A stretch of DNA of 64,000 nucleotides from Flavobacterium crocinum (GCF_003122385.1 NZ_CP029255.1:2480001-2544000); one strand, 5' to 3'; positions 54,150-63,676 are shown, counted from the stretch's first letter. Notes: generated from the letters alone by a model not told the origin. Numbers and translations are program-made.

Positions 54150-57100
54150 TCAAAATTTCATTCTGTGGCGCGGCAGATTAATTTCATGTTCCTGCGGATA
54201 AGGCTGGCGGTGGGTGCTGCTGACATCCTGTTTGATATTGTGCTGCGTTGTATACCTTTTTTCTGAGTCTGAATATCTTGGATCAGGGATAAATGGCATT
54301 TTCGCCATTCTGGAAATGGTGATCGTCGGAAAATGATAGTCAATTTCCACGGTTCCTAAAAGCAGGTAGCAGCCGCCTCCCTGAAACGGGTTATTTGCCA
54401 GACTGTCCGGGAAATGCGCAGTATCAAAATAAGCTCCTTCATAATCAATCCATGTCCCGAAATACATATTGCCTCTTTTGGTCGGCACCTGTTTGGTGGA
54501 GATCAGATAAGCCAGCATGCGGACCTGTTTTTTATGGTATTTTAATAAATCCTTGACCATCACGTCCCCGCGGTGTCTGGTCTGCAGCAGATCAAAAACG
54601 GTGCAGGAAACCGGGAAATTCAAAAGCTCTATTTCATCAAAGGCATCCTCAAATAACGAGCGCTCCAGGACAGGCAACTTGAACTCTTTTGCTGGCTGCT
54701 GAATCAGCATAAGCCCGCGGTTTTCAGGCTTGAAATTATTCATCAAAAGGCTTACCTGTACCAGAAGCTGGTTTTTGGTTTTTCCCGTAAAGCGGAATGC
54801 GCCTATGAAAATAAGCACCTTTACATTCTCGATGCCCATCGGCACCCTGTTTATGAAATCCTCCAGTGATCTATAAATGCCGTTTCTCTCGCGTTCAAAA
54901 GCGATGAACTGAGAGAGCTTGGAATCAAGGCCCTGCAGGTGCATAAATCCCAGATAAATATCGCTACCGTAAAGCGCGGTTTCAAATCTGCTTTTATTCA
55001 CGCAGGGAGTATGGATAACAGCGCCGGCCATTCTGGCTTCGTGCACATAGATTTCAGTTCTGTAAAATCCTCCCTGATTATTTATGACGGCAACCATAAA
55101 TTCAATAGGGAAGTGCACCTTCAGATAAAGGCTCTGATAGCTCTCCACGGCATAGGAGGCAGAGTGCGCCTTGCAGAAAGAATAGCCCGCAAAGGATTCG
55201 ATCTGGCGGTAGATCTCCTGGCTCAGCTGTTCGGGATGCCCTTTTGCGGCAGCAGCAATAAAGAAATCGTCCTTTACTTTCTGAAGCGCCGCTTTTGAGC
55301 GTCCTTTTCCCGACATGGCACGCCTTAAGATATCTCCATCGGCAGCTGAGAGCCCGCCGTAATGCAGGGCAATTTTTATAACGTCTTCCTGATACACCAT
55401 AATGCCGTAGGTTTCTCCGAGCTCCTTTTCAAAGACCGGATGGAAATATTCAAATCTTGACGGGTTGTTATGGCGGAAGATATACTCCTTCATCATTCCG
55501 GACTGTGCCACTCCCGGGCGGATAATCGATGATGCCGCTACAAGCGTTTTATAATTATCGCATTTCAGACGGCGCAAGAGTCCGCGCATTGCGGGGCTTT
55601 CAATGTAGAAGCATCCTATGGTTCGTCCTTCTGCAAGATATACGTTTGCGGACTGCTCGTTTTTTGATATTCTATTGTCGCGGATATTGATGCGAATACC
55701 TCTGTTCTGTTCAATTATTTTCACGGTATCATCAATATGTCCGATGCCTCTCTGGCTGAGAATGTCAAACTTGTCAAAACCGATATCCTCAGCCGTATGC
55801 ATATCAAACAAGACGATGGGAAAACCTTTCGGCGGCATTTCCAGCGGCGTGTAATTGGTCAGCGGGTCTTCCGAGATTAGGATTCCGCAGGAATGCATGC
55901 TGCGCATGTTGGGATATTTTTCGAGCATCATGCCGTATTCCTGCACAAGCTTGACAATGGAATTGGTCTGGTGGAGCTTCATGGGATTTTTTGCCAGCAT
56001 GTCTAGCTCGTCTTTCGGAAGCCCAAAAACTTTGCCGACCTCGCGGAAAATTGAGCGGTATTTGAATTCCACATTCGTGCCGCAGAAAGCCACGTTCTCA
56101 TAACCGTAGCGGTCGAAGATGTATTTCAGGATCACATCACGCTCTTTCCACGACCAGTCGATATCGAAATCGGGAGGGCTCTTGCGGTTTTCGTTCAGAA
56201 AGCGCTCGAAGTACAGGTCAAGCTCCAAAGGGCAGATGTCCGTTATTCCCAGACAATAGGCAATTATGCTGTTGGCGCCCGAGCCCCTGCCGATATGAAG
56301 AAAACCCCTGCTGTTGCTGTAGCGTATGATATCCCAGGTAATGAGAAAATAGCCACTGAATTCAAGATCATTGATGACTTTGAGCTCTTTTTCCACACGT
56401 GCTTTTGCCTCTGCATTATGCCGTCCGTAACGCCATACTAGACCTTCTTCAGCCAAGGTTGTTAAAAGGGCAATGTCTCCCGCTTTATTTTTTGTATAAT
56501 GTTTTTTGTTTTTCGGGCTTTCGAAATCATACTGAAAATTGCAGTTCTCAATGATGTATCTGGTATTCTCAATAATCTCGGGATAATCTTTATACAGGGC
56601 GATAAGCTCTGCTTCGGGAATCATCAGATCCGATTTTCTGCAGCAGTCCTCAGATCCGAGTTTGGACAGAAGCTCATTGAGGTCAACGGCGCGCAGGATT
56701 CTGTGGAGGTTATATTCCCTTTTGGTGCGGAATACCACAGGCTGAAGAACAACCATTTTGGAAATCTTCTTTTTAAGTTCAGGCATAAAAAGCCTGCCGA
56801 GCTGGTCAGGCTGGATGCCGATATATTCATTTTCGCTGAGTTCTGCCGGCGCATTTTCCAACGTATAGATGAAGTATACCGATTCAAAAGCCGGTGCTTT
56901 TTTCGGAAGCGTAGCGCCGCTGAAATTATGATCGGTCAGGAACCGGTTCATCTGGGCAAGCCCTGCAGCATTTTTGGCAAGTCCGATATAGCGGAATTTG
57001 TGCCTGCAGCGGAATTCTATCCCTACAAGCGGTTTTATGCCTAGAGCCTGGCAGCCTTTTATAAAATCATAAATCCCTGTTACGGTATTGATATCGGTCA

Positions 57101-57203
57101 AGGCCGCCGCCGTCACACCGCAGTCCGCTGCCTGTCTTATCAGATCATCCAGCGGAATGGTGCCGTAGCGCAGCGAATGAAAAGAGTGGCAGTTGAGGTA
57201 CAT
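54150..57203 (-). CDS. dnaE: DNA polymerase III alpha subunit, DnaE type
   Basis: 1017 residues, shorter than the main replicative DnaE and typical of accessory error-prone forms. The N-terminal PHP domain (HSFHSLRYG, LTDINTVTGIYDF, VGIEF) is followed by the palm with GRGSGANS (305-312) and the catalytic PDFDID (344-349). It starts 3 bp after the dinB gene, so the two polymerases are co-expressed. DnaE2-type enzymes work with Y-family partners in damage-induced mutagenesis. The LexA or ImuA-type gene often found nearby is absent from this window. Confidence 0.92.
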   Translation of the reverse strand: MYLNCHSFHSLRYGTIPLDDLIRQAADCGVTAAALTDINTVTGIYDFIKGCQALGIKPLVGIEFRCRHKFRYIGLAKNAAGLAQMNRFLTDHNFSGATLPKKAPAFESVYFIYTLENAPAELSENEYIGIQPDQLGRLFMPELKKKISKMVVLQPVVFRTKREYNLHRILRAVDLNELLSKLGSEDCCRKSDLMIPEAELIALYKDYPEIIENTRYIIENCNFQYDFESPKNKKHYTKNKAGDIALLTTLAEEGLVWRYGRHNAEAKARVEKELKVINDLEFSGYFLITWDIIRYSNSRGFLHIGRGSGANSIIAYCLGITDICPLELDLYFERFLNENRKSPPDFDIDWSWKERDVILKYIFDRYGYENVAFCGTNVEFKYRSIFREVGKVFGLPKDELDMLAKNPMKLHQTNSIVKLVQEYGMMLEKYPNMRSMHSCGILISEDPLTNYTPLEMPPKGFPIVLFDMHTAEDIGFDKFDILSQRGIGHIDDTVKIIEQNRGIRINIRDNRISKNEQSANVYLAEGRTIGCFYIESPAMRGLLRRLKCDNYKTLVAASSIIRPGVAQSGMMKEYIFRHNNPSRFEYFHPVFEKELGETYGIMVYQEDVIKIALHYGGLSAADGDILRRAMSGKGRSKAALQKVKDDFFIAAAAKGHPEQLSQEIYRQIESFAGYSFCKAHSASYAVESYQSLYLKVHFPIEFMVAVINNQGGFYRTEIYVHEARMAGAVIHTPCVNKSRFETALYGSDIYLGFMHLQGLDSKLSQFIAFERERNGIYRSLEDFINRVPMGIENVKVLIFIGAFRFTGKTKNQLLVQVSLLMNNFKPENRGLMLIQQPAKEFKLPVLERSLFEDAFDEIELLNFPVSCTVFDLLQTRHRGDVMVKDLLKYHKKQVRMLAYLISTKQVPTKRGNMYFGTWIDYEGAYFDTAHFPDSLANNPFQGGGCYLLLGTVEIDYHFPTITISRMAKMPFIPDPRYSDSEKRYTTQHNIKQDVSSTHRQPYPQEHEINLPRHRMKF

Positions 57204-57206
57204 GAT

Positions 57207-58388
57207 TTATTTTTTGCGTTTTAAAATTTCGTCTTTATTGTTGGGTTTGAAAGATGCGCCGGCGCATCTCATCACGGCATCAAATCCGTAACGGGTCTTC
57301 ATCCTGTCCATGGCTTGATAGAGGGCCAGCATTTCTTCGGTGTCATTGAATAGGTCAATCTGATAGGTTCCCCTGACCAGTCCGCTGAAGCGTACGCCTA
57401 TGAGGCGCAGGCGCATACGGCGCTGGTAAAGCTTGGTAAAGAGATCGGTCACGGTCTGGGTCAGAATATGATCCGCCGAGGTGTACGGCACCCTTGACTG
57501 CTTGGTTTCGGTATCAAAGTTGGCGTACCTTATTTTGACGGTCACCGTTGAGGTGAGCCATTCTTCGGCGCGCAGCTGATAGGCCAGTTTCTCCACCATG
57601 CCCTGCAGGATCCGGTTTAATTTTAATACATCAATGGTGTCCTGTGAAAAGGTATGTTCGGTAGAAATTGATTTTCTTTCCGTGTAGGGCTCCACGGGAG
57701 TGTTGTCAATTCCATTGGCTTTTTTCCAGAGCTCGGTGCCGTTTTTGCCGATCATCTGCTGCAGGGATTCGGCCGGCATTTCAGAAAGGGTCTGGATGGT
57801 GCGAATGCCGATTCTCGAAAGAAGCTCAAAGGTTTTCTGTCCCACCATCGGGATTTTTCGAATGGAGAGCGGATTCAAAAAGGACTGCACCAGATGCTCG
57901 GGAATTTCAAGATTCTGCTTCTGCTTGCCTTCGCCGGTTCCGATTTTCGAAACGGTCTTGTTGACCGAAAGGGCAAAGGTGAGGGGGAGCCCCGTTTCTT
58001 TTGTGATGCGCTGCGCCAGCTCATCAGTCCATCTGTAGCTGCCATAGAATTTATCCATGCCGGTAATGTCCAGATAAAATTCATCGATGCTGGCTTTTTC
58101 CACCACAGGCGCCTTTTCCTGAATGATTTCGGTAATGTCGTGGGAAAGCCTGGAATAGAGTTCCATGTCGCCTTTCATAATTTTGGCCTGAGGGCAGAGC
58201 TTCATGGCCATATGGATCGGCATTGCGGAACGCACGCCGAATTTTCTGGCTTCATAAGAGCATGATGCCACAACGCCTCTGTCACCTCCGCCGATGATAA
58301 GCGGTATGCCGTTAAGTTCAGAATTTGTCAGCCTTTCGCAGGATACGAAAAACGTGTTCATGTCGATATGTACAATAGCCCGGCTCAT
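57207..58388 (-). CDS. dinB: Y-family DNA polymerase IV
   Basis: 393 residues from the ATG at 58388; an ATG at 58400 adds four. The active-site acids are present in VHIDMNTFF (first Asp) and SIDEFYLD (Asp-Glu). The little-finger region is complete. No C-terminal clamp-binding motif is obvious. It forms an operon with the DnaE-type gene. It makes short, error-prone bypasses of damaged bases. Confidence 0.93.
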   Translation of the reverse strand: MSRAIVHIDMNTFFVSCERLTNSELNGIPLIIGGGDRGVVASCSYEARKFGVRSAMPIHMAMKLCPQAKIMKGDMELYSRLSHDITEIIQEKAPVVEKASIDEFYLDITGMDKFYGSYRWTDELAQRITKETGLPLTFALSVNKTVSKIGTGEGKQKQNLEIPEHLVQSFLNPLSIRKIPMVGQKTFELLSRIGIRTIQTLSEMPAESLQQMIGKNGTELWKKANGIDNTPVEPYTERKSISTEHTFSQDTIDVLKLNRILQGMVEKLAYQLRAEEWLTSTVTVKIRYANFDTETKQSRVPYTSADHILTQTVTDLFTKLYQRRMRLRLIGVRFSGLVRGTYQIDLFNDTEEMLALYQAMDRMKTRYGFDAVMRCAGASFKPNNKDEILKRKK

Positions 58389-58497
58389 AATCTTAATCAT
58401 TTTATACTTGTCAAAATTAGTACAGTCAATAACAATTTTTAAAAATAAAATGTTCTAATTAATAACAAAATTAAAAAAGCCTTATTTTTCAGGGCAT

Positions 58498-58526
58498 AAA
58501 AAAAGCACCGATTTAGGTGCTTTTTT
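58498..58526. terminator. Hairpin terminator upstream of dinB
   Basis: A7-GCACC (58498-58509) pairs with GGTGC-T6 (58516-58526). On the minus strand it ends the transcript of the 79-residue gene at 58558, so dinB and dnaE must have their own promoter in 58401-58497. Confidence 0.9.
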
Positions 58527-58557
58527 GCTTTATTAAGAATTTACGGAAGGATCAGAA

Positions 58558-58797
58558 TTATTCTGAAGCAGGCTCTTCGCTGGCCGGCTGGTCGGCTGTT
58601 TTTTTCATAAGCAGGTAAAAATCCCTCAGATGCCACCATGCAGGGCATCTGTCTATCGGGCCGTTAAAATTTCTGATAGTCGAATAGCAGCTGCTAAGGA
58701 AAACCTGCGTGTCGGTGATATTTGCCCATTCAGTCAATCTAACTTCCTTTGGGGGAGGATTGTTCTCAAAATGGCGTTTTATTTCTTCATGATTCAT
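58558..58797 (-). CDS. Small hypothetical protein, DUF6965-like
   Basis: 79 residues. The start (EIKRHFENNPPPKEVRLTEWANITDTQVFLSS) matches a small domain found in many Bacteroidota element proteins (DUF6965-like). The Ala/Glu/Pro-rich tail is probably disordered. It lies 58 bp after the RadC-like gene and before a terminator. Function unknown. Confidence 0.6.
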   Translation of the reverse strand: MNHEEIKRHFENNPPPKEVRLTEWANITDTQVFLSSCYSTIRNFNGPIDRCPAWWHLRDFYLLMKKTADQPASEEPASE

Positions 58798-58855
58798 AGG
58801 GCAAAATTACTTAAAAAACCAGAACAGACCAAGCCCATAAAAGATGAAAACGCCC

Positions 58856-59326
58856 TTACAGGGCGCCTTCATCTGCAAAAGAGTAATAGGTCTCAGGTGT
58901 CACGATGATGTGGTCGAGAAGCGGTATATCCAGCAGTTTTCCCGCTTCATGGATTTTTCGGGTCATATTTCTGTCGGCCTCGGAAGGCGCTGTCTTTCCT
59001 GAGGGATGGTTGTGGGTGATAATGATTCCGACGGCGGCAGCTTTCAGGGCTGCCGCGAAAAGCAGGCGCATATCAACCACGGTACCAGCAATGCCTCCTG
59101 AGGAGACCTCGTAGATTCCCAGAACTCTGTTGGACTGGTTGAGCAAAAGCACTTTGAACTGTTCGAAGAATTCTATTTTGCCGGGATCCCAGCTGTCAAG
59201 CAGAATTCGGTAAGCATCTTTGGAAGATGCGATATAAGGCCTGTCGGCGCTTTTTACTCTGCTTTTATAGATCAGTTCGATTTCTGATACTTTCTGCCAG
59301 TCTGTGTTTTGATGTAGATTTTTCAT
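58856..59326 (-). CDS. radC: RadC-like JAB-domain protein
   Basis: 156 residues from the ATG at 59326. An in-frame start at 59422 would add 32 residues not typical of the family and would cover the hairpin region. The JAB metal site ITHNHPSG-x4-PSEAD is intact. The N-terminal helix-hairpin-helix of chromosomal RadC is missing, as in the short RadC-like proteins of plasmids and conjugative elements. Its function is unsettled; the JAB fold suggests a metalloprotease or nuclease-like role. Neighbours are PcfJ, PcfK and SSB. Confidence 0.88.
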   Translation of the reverse strand: MKNLHQNTDWQKVSEIELIYKSRVKSADRPYIASSKDAYRILLDSWDPGKIEFFEQFKVLLLNQSNRVLGIYEVSSGGIAGTVVDMRLLFAAALKAAAVGIIITHNHPSGKTAPSEADRNMTRKIHEAGKLLDIPLLDHIIVTPETYYSFADEGAL

Positions 59327-59367
59327 AGCTGCTGTAGTTTTAAGATTAATTACAGCACCGCTGCCGG

Positions 59368-59420
59368 GCAGGGCTGAGCGAACGCAGAAAGCAACGCAAT
59401 AAAGCAGGACGGAGCCCTGC
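59368..59420. promoter_or_regulatory. Inverted repeat in the radC leader
   Basis: GCAGGGCT (59368-59375) and AGCCCTGC (59413-59420) are exact reverse complements, 37 bp apart, just upstream of the radC start at 59326. The region is GC-rich compared with its surroundings. It may form a leader hairpin that controls translation. Confidence 0.35.
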
Positions 59421-59554
59421 ATTTATGGGGGAATTTTTTGCGGAGAACCGAAAGCCGTGCCCGAACTTTGTGGTGAAATTGACTTAACATTCCAAAATAG
59501 CTCCTAGACCAAAACTGTCCCGTGCGCCTTAAAGTGTCTGCGCGCCGAAAAAAA

Positions 59555-59575
59555 ACCGCAGTACAAGTCTGCGGT
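59555..59575 (-). terminator. Hairpin terminator after the PcfJ gene
   Basis: ACCGCA (59555-59560) and TGCGGT (59570-59575) form a stem, and on the minus strand a run of T follows. It lies 18 bp beyond the stop of the gene at 59593. Confidence 0.8.
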
Positions 59576-59592
59576 GTTAGTATTAAAAGGGT

Positions 59593-60918
59593 TTAAGCAA
59601 TAGCGGTCTGCTTTTCCTGCTTTTCCTGTTTTTTCAACCGTTTGGCAATCTCAGGCAGGTTTCTTCGGATAATGCCCAAAATCCTGTTATGGTGTTTGGT
59701 GGCTTTATTTCGATTCCCCCTGCATTGGATGATTTCCATTTTGGAAAGGGAGATTTCAATGGTTTCAATAGGTCTGTTCTCGATCTGAGCAGACAGTATC
59801 AGTGAATCTTTCTTTTTATAATATTCGTTGGTAAATACGCAGTGGTTGAGCGTATCGCCCTCTTCAAGAAAATCCTGCACACGGTCAAGGACTTTTACGG
59901 TAAGGTCTTTATCGGTAAAGGAAAGCCCTAAGAACTGTTTTTTATCGTTTTCATAAATCGGCTCTGCCTGCTGTATTTCGGCTCGCATCTGAGCAAGATG
60001 CTTTCTTCTTTGAATCTCCATTTTTTTGGCGACAAGCCTGTCATGCGCTTCGTCCAAGTTTTCAGGGCAGGCAAGTGCAGGAGAGCTGAGGTCTTTTTTA
60101 AACCATCGCAGTAATGTAATATAATCCTCCCAAATCTTGATGTCCTGAATTTTATAACCGTGCTTAAGGCAGGTTTTAACAGCCTGCCAGTTCTCACGCA
60201 GGTGCTGTTCATGGGAAGCCAGGTAATGTTTGAGCAGGCAGTTCTGCGCCGATTTTAAAAGGGTTTCCGCTATGGGGTCTTTCAAAAGGGCGGTAAAGAG
60301 AATCTGCGGAGCAATGCCGTGCATGGAAGTTTTGAAGCCGTTTCTTTTCAAAAGCGGAATCACTTTCAAGTTCGGATAAACCTTATAGGGATTTATGCGG
60401 TATTTCGGGGATTCCTGAAAATTTTTGGGACGGATTTCGAGTGGGGAATAATATTTCCATGCATCATAGGCTTGGGAAAAAACGTTGGTGCTTCGTGAGA
60501 TGGTGCGCACTTCCCCTTTTGGATTAATCCAATGCTGCATGACTTCGGTATGGGAATAGTCGGGAAGAACATTCTTTTTCATGTTCTTGTGCGAACAGAT
60601 GATGCGCACCACCTGATACCCTCGGAAGGCATCAGTCGTGGCAAAATATTCAATTTCCTTGAAATGCACTTGATTGTGCTGATGCATTTTAAGCCTGCCC
60701 TGACAGGCAGTGCAAGCGATATATTTTTGGCAGGACTGGCTTTCGCTGTCGGGTTTCCACGAGTGGGCGCAGTCCAGACAATGGAATTTCCCACGTGAAA
60801 GCACCGCCCATTTGAGGAAAATATTTTGTTCAGCCCAGTTGTGCATTTTTGCTGTTATGGGCGAAAGCTCAGCGCTTAAGGCGCTTATTTCTTTTTCTAT
60901 GGCTGTTTTAGGTATCAT
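59593..60918 (-). CDS. PcfJ-like protein
   Basis: 441 residues. The C-terminal part has the PcfJ core (FLEEGDTLNHCVFTNEYYKKKDSLILSAQIENRPIETIEISL). The N-terminal half has a zinc knuckle (FHCLDCAHSW...CTACQGRLKMHQH). PcfJ proteins come from conjugative plasmids and elements; their molecular function is unknown. It overlaps the PcfK gene by 4 bases, as usual for this pair. Confidence 0.85.
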   Translation of the reverse strand: MIPKTAIEKEISALSAELSPITAKMHNWAEQNIFLKWAVLSRGKFHCLDCAHSWKPDSESQSCQKYIACTACQGRLKMHQHNQVHFKEIEYFATTDAFRGYQVVRIICSHKNMKKNVLPDYSHTEVMQHWINPKGEVRTISRSTNVFSQAYDAWKYYSPLEIRPKNFQESPKYRINPYKVYPNLKVIPLLKRNGFKTSMHGIAPQILFTALLKDPIAETLLKSAQNCLLKHYLASHEQHLRENWQAVKTCLKHGYKIQDIKIWEDYITLLRWFKKDLSSPALACPENLDEAHDRLVAKKMEIQRRKHLAQMRAEIQQAEPIYENDKKQFLGLSFTDKDLTVKVLDRVQDFLEEGDTLNHCVFTNEYYKKKDSLILSAQIENRPIETIEISLSKMEIIQCRGNRNKATKHHNRILGIIRRNLPEIAKRLKKQEKQEKQTAIA

Positions 60919-61298
60919 AAGTCAAAAAGTGTTAGGGTTTGCTGGACAGGCTTCACGGGTGGCGGTACTGTTTCAGTTTTCTGAACTTCATTTTCAGGAA
61001 CTGCGGGAGCAGTTGAGAACAAATCAGGCTTTTCGGGAGCGCTGACTGCGACCCTGCATTGGATTGGGGCAGGCGTGCCGATGCTGTCGTCTGTGTAGTA
61101 TTTCTCAGCCATGTCAAAGATTTCCTGATTGTCAAAGGCGCATTCGCCTGTTTTTTTAACCTCGCCGAAAATGTAATGGAAACAGCTCTCCAAGTTTTTG
61201 GTTTCTTTCTTTAAGGTGTCAGCAAATAGCGCATCGGTCAGCGCTTTCACGTTTAGGTAGGTTTCTATGGCGGTCTTGAATTTTTCTGATGCTTTCAT
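60915..61298 (-). CDS. PcfK-like protein
   Basis: 127 residues. The N-terminal 80 residues (FKTAIETYLNVKALTDALFADTLKKETKNLESCFHYIF) match PcfK-like proteins in pattern. The C-terminal part is Pro/Val-rich and ends in QQTLTLFDL. It lies 37 bp after the ssb gene and overlaps the PcfJ gene. Function unknown; the pair marks a conjugative element. Confidence 0.8.
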   Translation of the reverse strand: MKASEKFKTAIETYLNVKALTDALFADTLKKETKNLESCFHYIFGEVKKTGECAFDNQEIFDMAEKYYTDDSIGTPAPIQCRVAVSAPEKPDLFSTAPAVPENEVQKTETVPPPVKPVQQTLTLFDL

Positions 61299-61335
61299 GG
61301 CGCATAATTTTTATGTGAAACGGTAATGATTCCAA

Positions 61336-61725
61336 TCAGAAAGGCAGATCGTCAGGTTCGTTTTTTGCCATGCTTTTGCTTTGGACTGCGGGAACAGCAA
61401 AAGCGCTTTCTGTTTTCGGGAAAACCAGTATTTTGATGTTACTGGTGTGAAAGGTCAGAGAGCCGAGCGCCTTTCCCTCGGCATTGGTGTAGACATTCAG
61501 ACCGATGCGCCCGAAGAGCTCGACCATAGTGCCTTTTTTAAGCCACTGCGCCATTTTAGCGCTCATCCAATACGAGCAGTCGATGTAAGTCACTATCTTT
61601 TTAAGTTCAGTCGACCCTTTTGGTCTGTAGCTGTCGTTTACGGCGATGGAAAAATTTACCACCTCCCTGTCATTTGAGACTTTTGCCGTTATGGCATCCT
61701 TTACAATTCGTCCTGAGATTTCCAT
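61336..61725 (-). CDS. ssb: Single-stranded DNA-binding protein
   Basis: 129 residues. OB-fold N-terminus (MEISGRIVKDAITAKVSND, VNFSIAVNDSYR) and an acidic tip EPDDLPF, the usual SSB partner-binding end of Bacteroidota. It is shorter than chromosomal SSB. First gene of the PcfK/PcfJ/RadC operon. It would coat single-stranded DNA during transfer and repair. Confidence 0.92.
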   Translation of the reverse strand: MEISGRIVKDAITAKVSNDREVVNFSIAVNDSYRPKGSTELKKIVTYIDCSYWMSAKMAQWLKKGTMVELFGRIGLNVYTNAEGKALGSLTFHTSNIKILVFPKTESAFAVPAVQSKSMAKNEPDDLPF

Positions 61726-62052
61726 GATTCAATAATTTTAAGTGAATACTTTTCTGTTTTTTCTCAAGCCCCGCATGAAATTTTCCAAAAGAAAAACGGG
61801 AAAAAAGAAAGCACAAAATCAAGCGCCCGATAAAGGATCCGGAGTGCTATAAGTCCCGAAGGGCGGCAAGGCCGTTATGCGCATGCAGGAGCCTGCGGGT
61901 GCTATTTTCGCGGCTCTTTTAATCCGTTTTCATTGAGAATTTCCCTATATGATTTTGCAGCAGTTTTTCAGTGTTTTAGTATCTGATGGATTATTCTTAC
62001 CTTAGCTGTGCGGAATAATCAAAGCCAAGAGCCGCAGTTTCACCTTTACTCT
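61726..62052. other. GC-rich divergent promoter region
   Basis: This region lies between the divergent ssb and xseA genes. It is richer in G and C than the rest of the intergenic DNA and holds GCAGG-AG-CCTGC (61885-61896), a short perfect inverted repeat. A TACCTTAG box (61998-62005) is close to the -7 consensus and would favour the xseA start at 62053 over the GTG at 62008. A transfer-origin role is conceivable but unsupported. Confidence 0.4.
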
Positions 62053-63489
62053 ATGGGACCGGAAAACTTTATCACACTCTCTCAGCTAAACTATCAGATC
62101 CATCAGGCCATCAGTGAGCGTTTCAAGGGGCGCACCTACTGGGTGGTTGCGGATGTGACAAGCCATAACTATAAGGCAGATAAAAAGATCCATTACTTTG
62201 AGCTTGTTGAAAAAGGGGAGAAAAACAGCGCGATTACAGCCAAGATCATGGGAAAAGCGTGGGGGGAAGGTGCTGTACGGCTGTCTGATTTCCAAGAAAA
62301 GACAGGACAGGCATTTACCAATAATCTTCATGTGCTTGTACAGGTCAGTGTGGATTACCATGCGCTGTATGGACTATCGGTTAATGTTTTGGATATCGAT
62401 GCCAATTTTACCTTGGGAGTTTTGGAGCAGCAGCGCAATACAACCTTAAAAAGACTGGTAGAAGAAAATGATTTTATCACCAAAACACCAGAAGGCTACT
62501 CCACACTGAACAGCCGTCTTATACTGCCCCTAGCCATGCAGAGGCTTGCTGTGATATCGGCCAGCAACTCGGCGGGGAATGAAGATTTCAGGCATACTTT
62601 GAAGCATAATGATTTTGGCTATTCTTTTCAGATCGATGATTATTACACCGTAGTGCAGGGAGACAACAACGCCAAACTGTTTTTAAATAAGCTCATAGAG
62701 GTATTCAACACAGGCATAGCGTACGATGCCATAATCATTATAAGGGGAGGAGGCGCGCAGTCGGATTTTCTGATTTTTGACAATTACCAGATAGGACGTG
62801 CCGTGGCAAAATTTCCGATTCCTGTCATAACGGGAATCGGGCACCAGAAAAATGTCTCCATAGTGGATCTTATGGCGCATACCAGCACCAAAACCCCCAC
62901 TAAAGCTGCAGAGTTTATCATCGCCCACAACCGAAGTTTCGAGATGGGGCTGCTTTCGCTGCAGCAGAATATCGTCATCAGATCACAGCAGCTTTTTATG
63001 GGCCATTTCAGAATGCTTGAAGAGCTTAAAAGAAATATTTCCAGAAACGCAATAGGGCTTGTGGGCCTATACAAAGAAAAGCTGTCAAGCACCAATCAGA
63101 AGCTTGCAGCGGACAGCAGAGGCATACTTTATCAGCACAGCCGTGAGCTATCGCTTATGGCACAGAGTACCGCGCAGATTTCACGCAGCCTGCTTGCCCG
63201 CAAAAGAAGCGATATTGATTATCTTGCAGGAAACTTGAAACGATCTGCGGCAGGATATCTTAAAACCAGAAGCCTGCATCTTGAACATATGCAGAAAAGC
63301 ATCAGGATGATGTCTCCGCAGAACATACTTAAGAAAGGCTATGCCATCGTAAGAGCAGGAGGCGGGATTACCAGCAATACAGAAAATATAAAAGAAGGAG
63401 ACAATATAGAAGTGGTCCTTTATGATACCATACTAAAAAGCACCGTTAGGGAAAAAATACAATATGATGGAAGAGAAACTGACCTATGA
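62053..63489 (+). CDS. xseA: Exodeoxyribonuclease VII large subunit
   Basis: 478 residues from the ATG at 62053; a GTG at 62008 would add 15. N-terminal OB-fold (ITLSQLNYQIHQAISERFKGRTYWVVADV), the catalytic part with IIIRGGGAQSDFLIFDN and PVITGIGHQKN-x-SIVDLMAHTSTKTPTKAAEF, then a coiled-coil C-terminus. It degrades single-stranded DNA into oligonucleotides. The gene overlaps xseB by 26 bases. Presence beside an element backbone suggests either an element-borne copy or the edge of the chromosome. Confidence 0.93.
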   Translation: MGPENFITLSQLNYQIHQAISERFKGRTYWVVADVTSHNYKADKKIHYFELVEKGEKNSAITAKIMGKAWGEGAVRLSDFQEKTGQAFTNNLHVLVQVSVDYHALYGLSVNVLDIDANFTLGVLEQQRNTTLKRLVEENDFITKTPEGYSTLNSRLILPLAMQRLAVISASNSAGNEDFRHTLKHNDFGYSFQIDDYYTVVQGDNNAKLFLNKLIEVFNTGIAYDAIIIIRGGGAQSDFLIFDNYQIGRAVAKFPIPVITGIGHQKNVSIVDLMAHTSTKTPTKAAEFIIAHNRSFEMGLLSLQQNIVIRSQQLFMGHFRMLEELKRNISRNAIGLVGLYKEKLSSTNQKLAADSRGILYQHSRELSLMAQSTAQISRSLLARKRSDIDYLAGNLKRSAAGYLKTRSLHLEHMQKSIRMMSPQNILKKGYAIVRAGGGITSNTENIKEGDNIEVVLYDTILKSTVREKIQYDGRETDL

Positions 63490-63676
63490 AGCGGCTTGGA
63501 GCGAGCTGACTGCCATTTCAAAAGAAATAGAAAATGAGACCATTTCAGTGGATGAGCTAGCATCGAAAGTAAAGAGGGCATCTGAATTAATCGCCTTCTG
63601 CCAGGGCAGGCTTAAAGCCACCGAGGCAGAAGTGGGAAAGATCATTGACGGCATGGAAAATCAGCAGAAGGAATAA
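63464..63676 (+). CDS. xseB: Exodeoxyribonuclease VII small subunit
   Basis: 70 residues: LTYEAAWSELTAISKEIENETISVDELASKVKRASELIAFCQGRL is the standard XseB two-helix pattern. It overlaps the end of xseA, so the subunits are translated together. Confidence 0.92.
   Translation: MMEEKLTYEAAWSELTAISKEIENETISVDELASKVKRASELIAFCQGRLKATEAEVGKIIDGMENQQKE

Noticed and set aside
54517..57044. Several long plus-strand frames inside the DnaE gene
   Set aside because: They are antisense to a complete polymerase with all catalytic motifs and have no motifs of their own.
61861..61930. Transfer origin (oriT) in the GC-rich gap before xseA
   Set aside because: Only one short inverted repeat is present and no relaxase gene is visible; not enough support.
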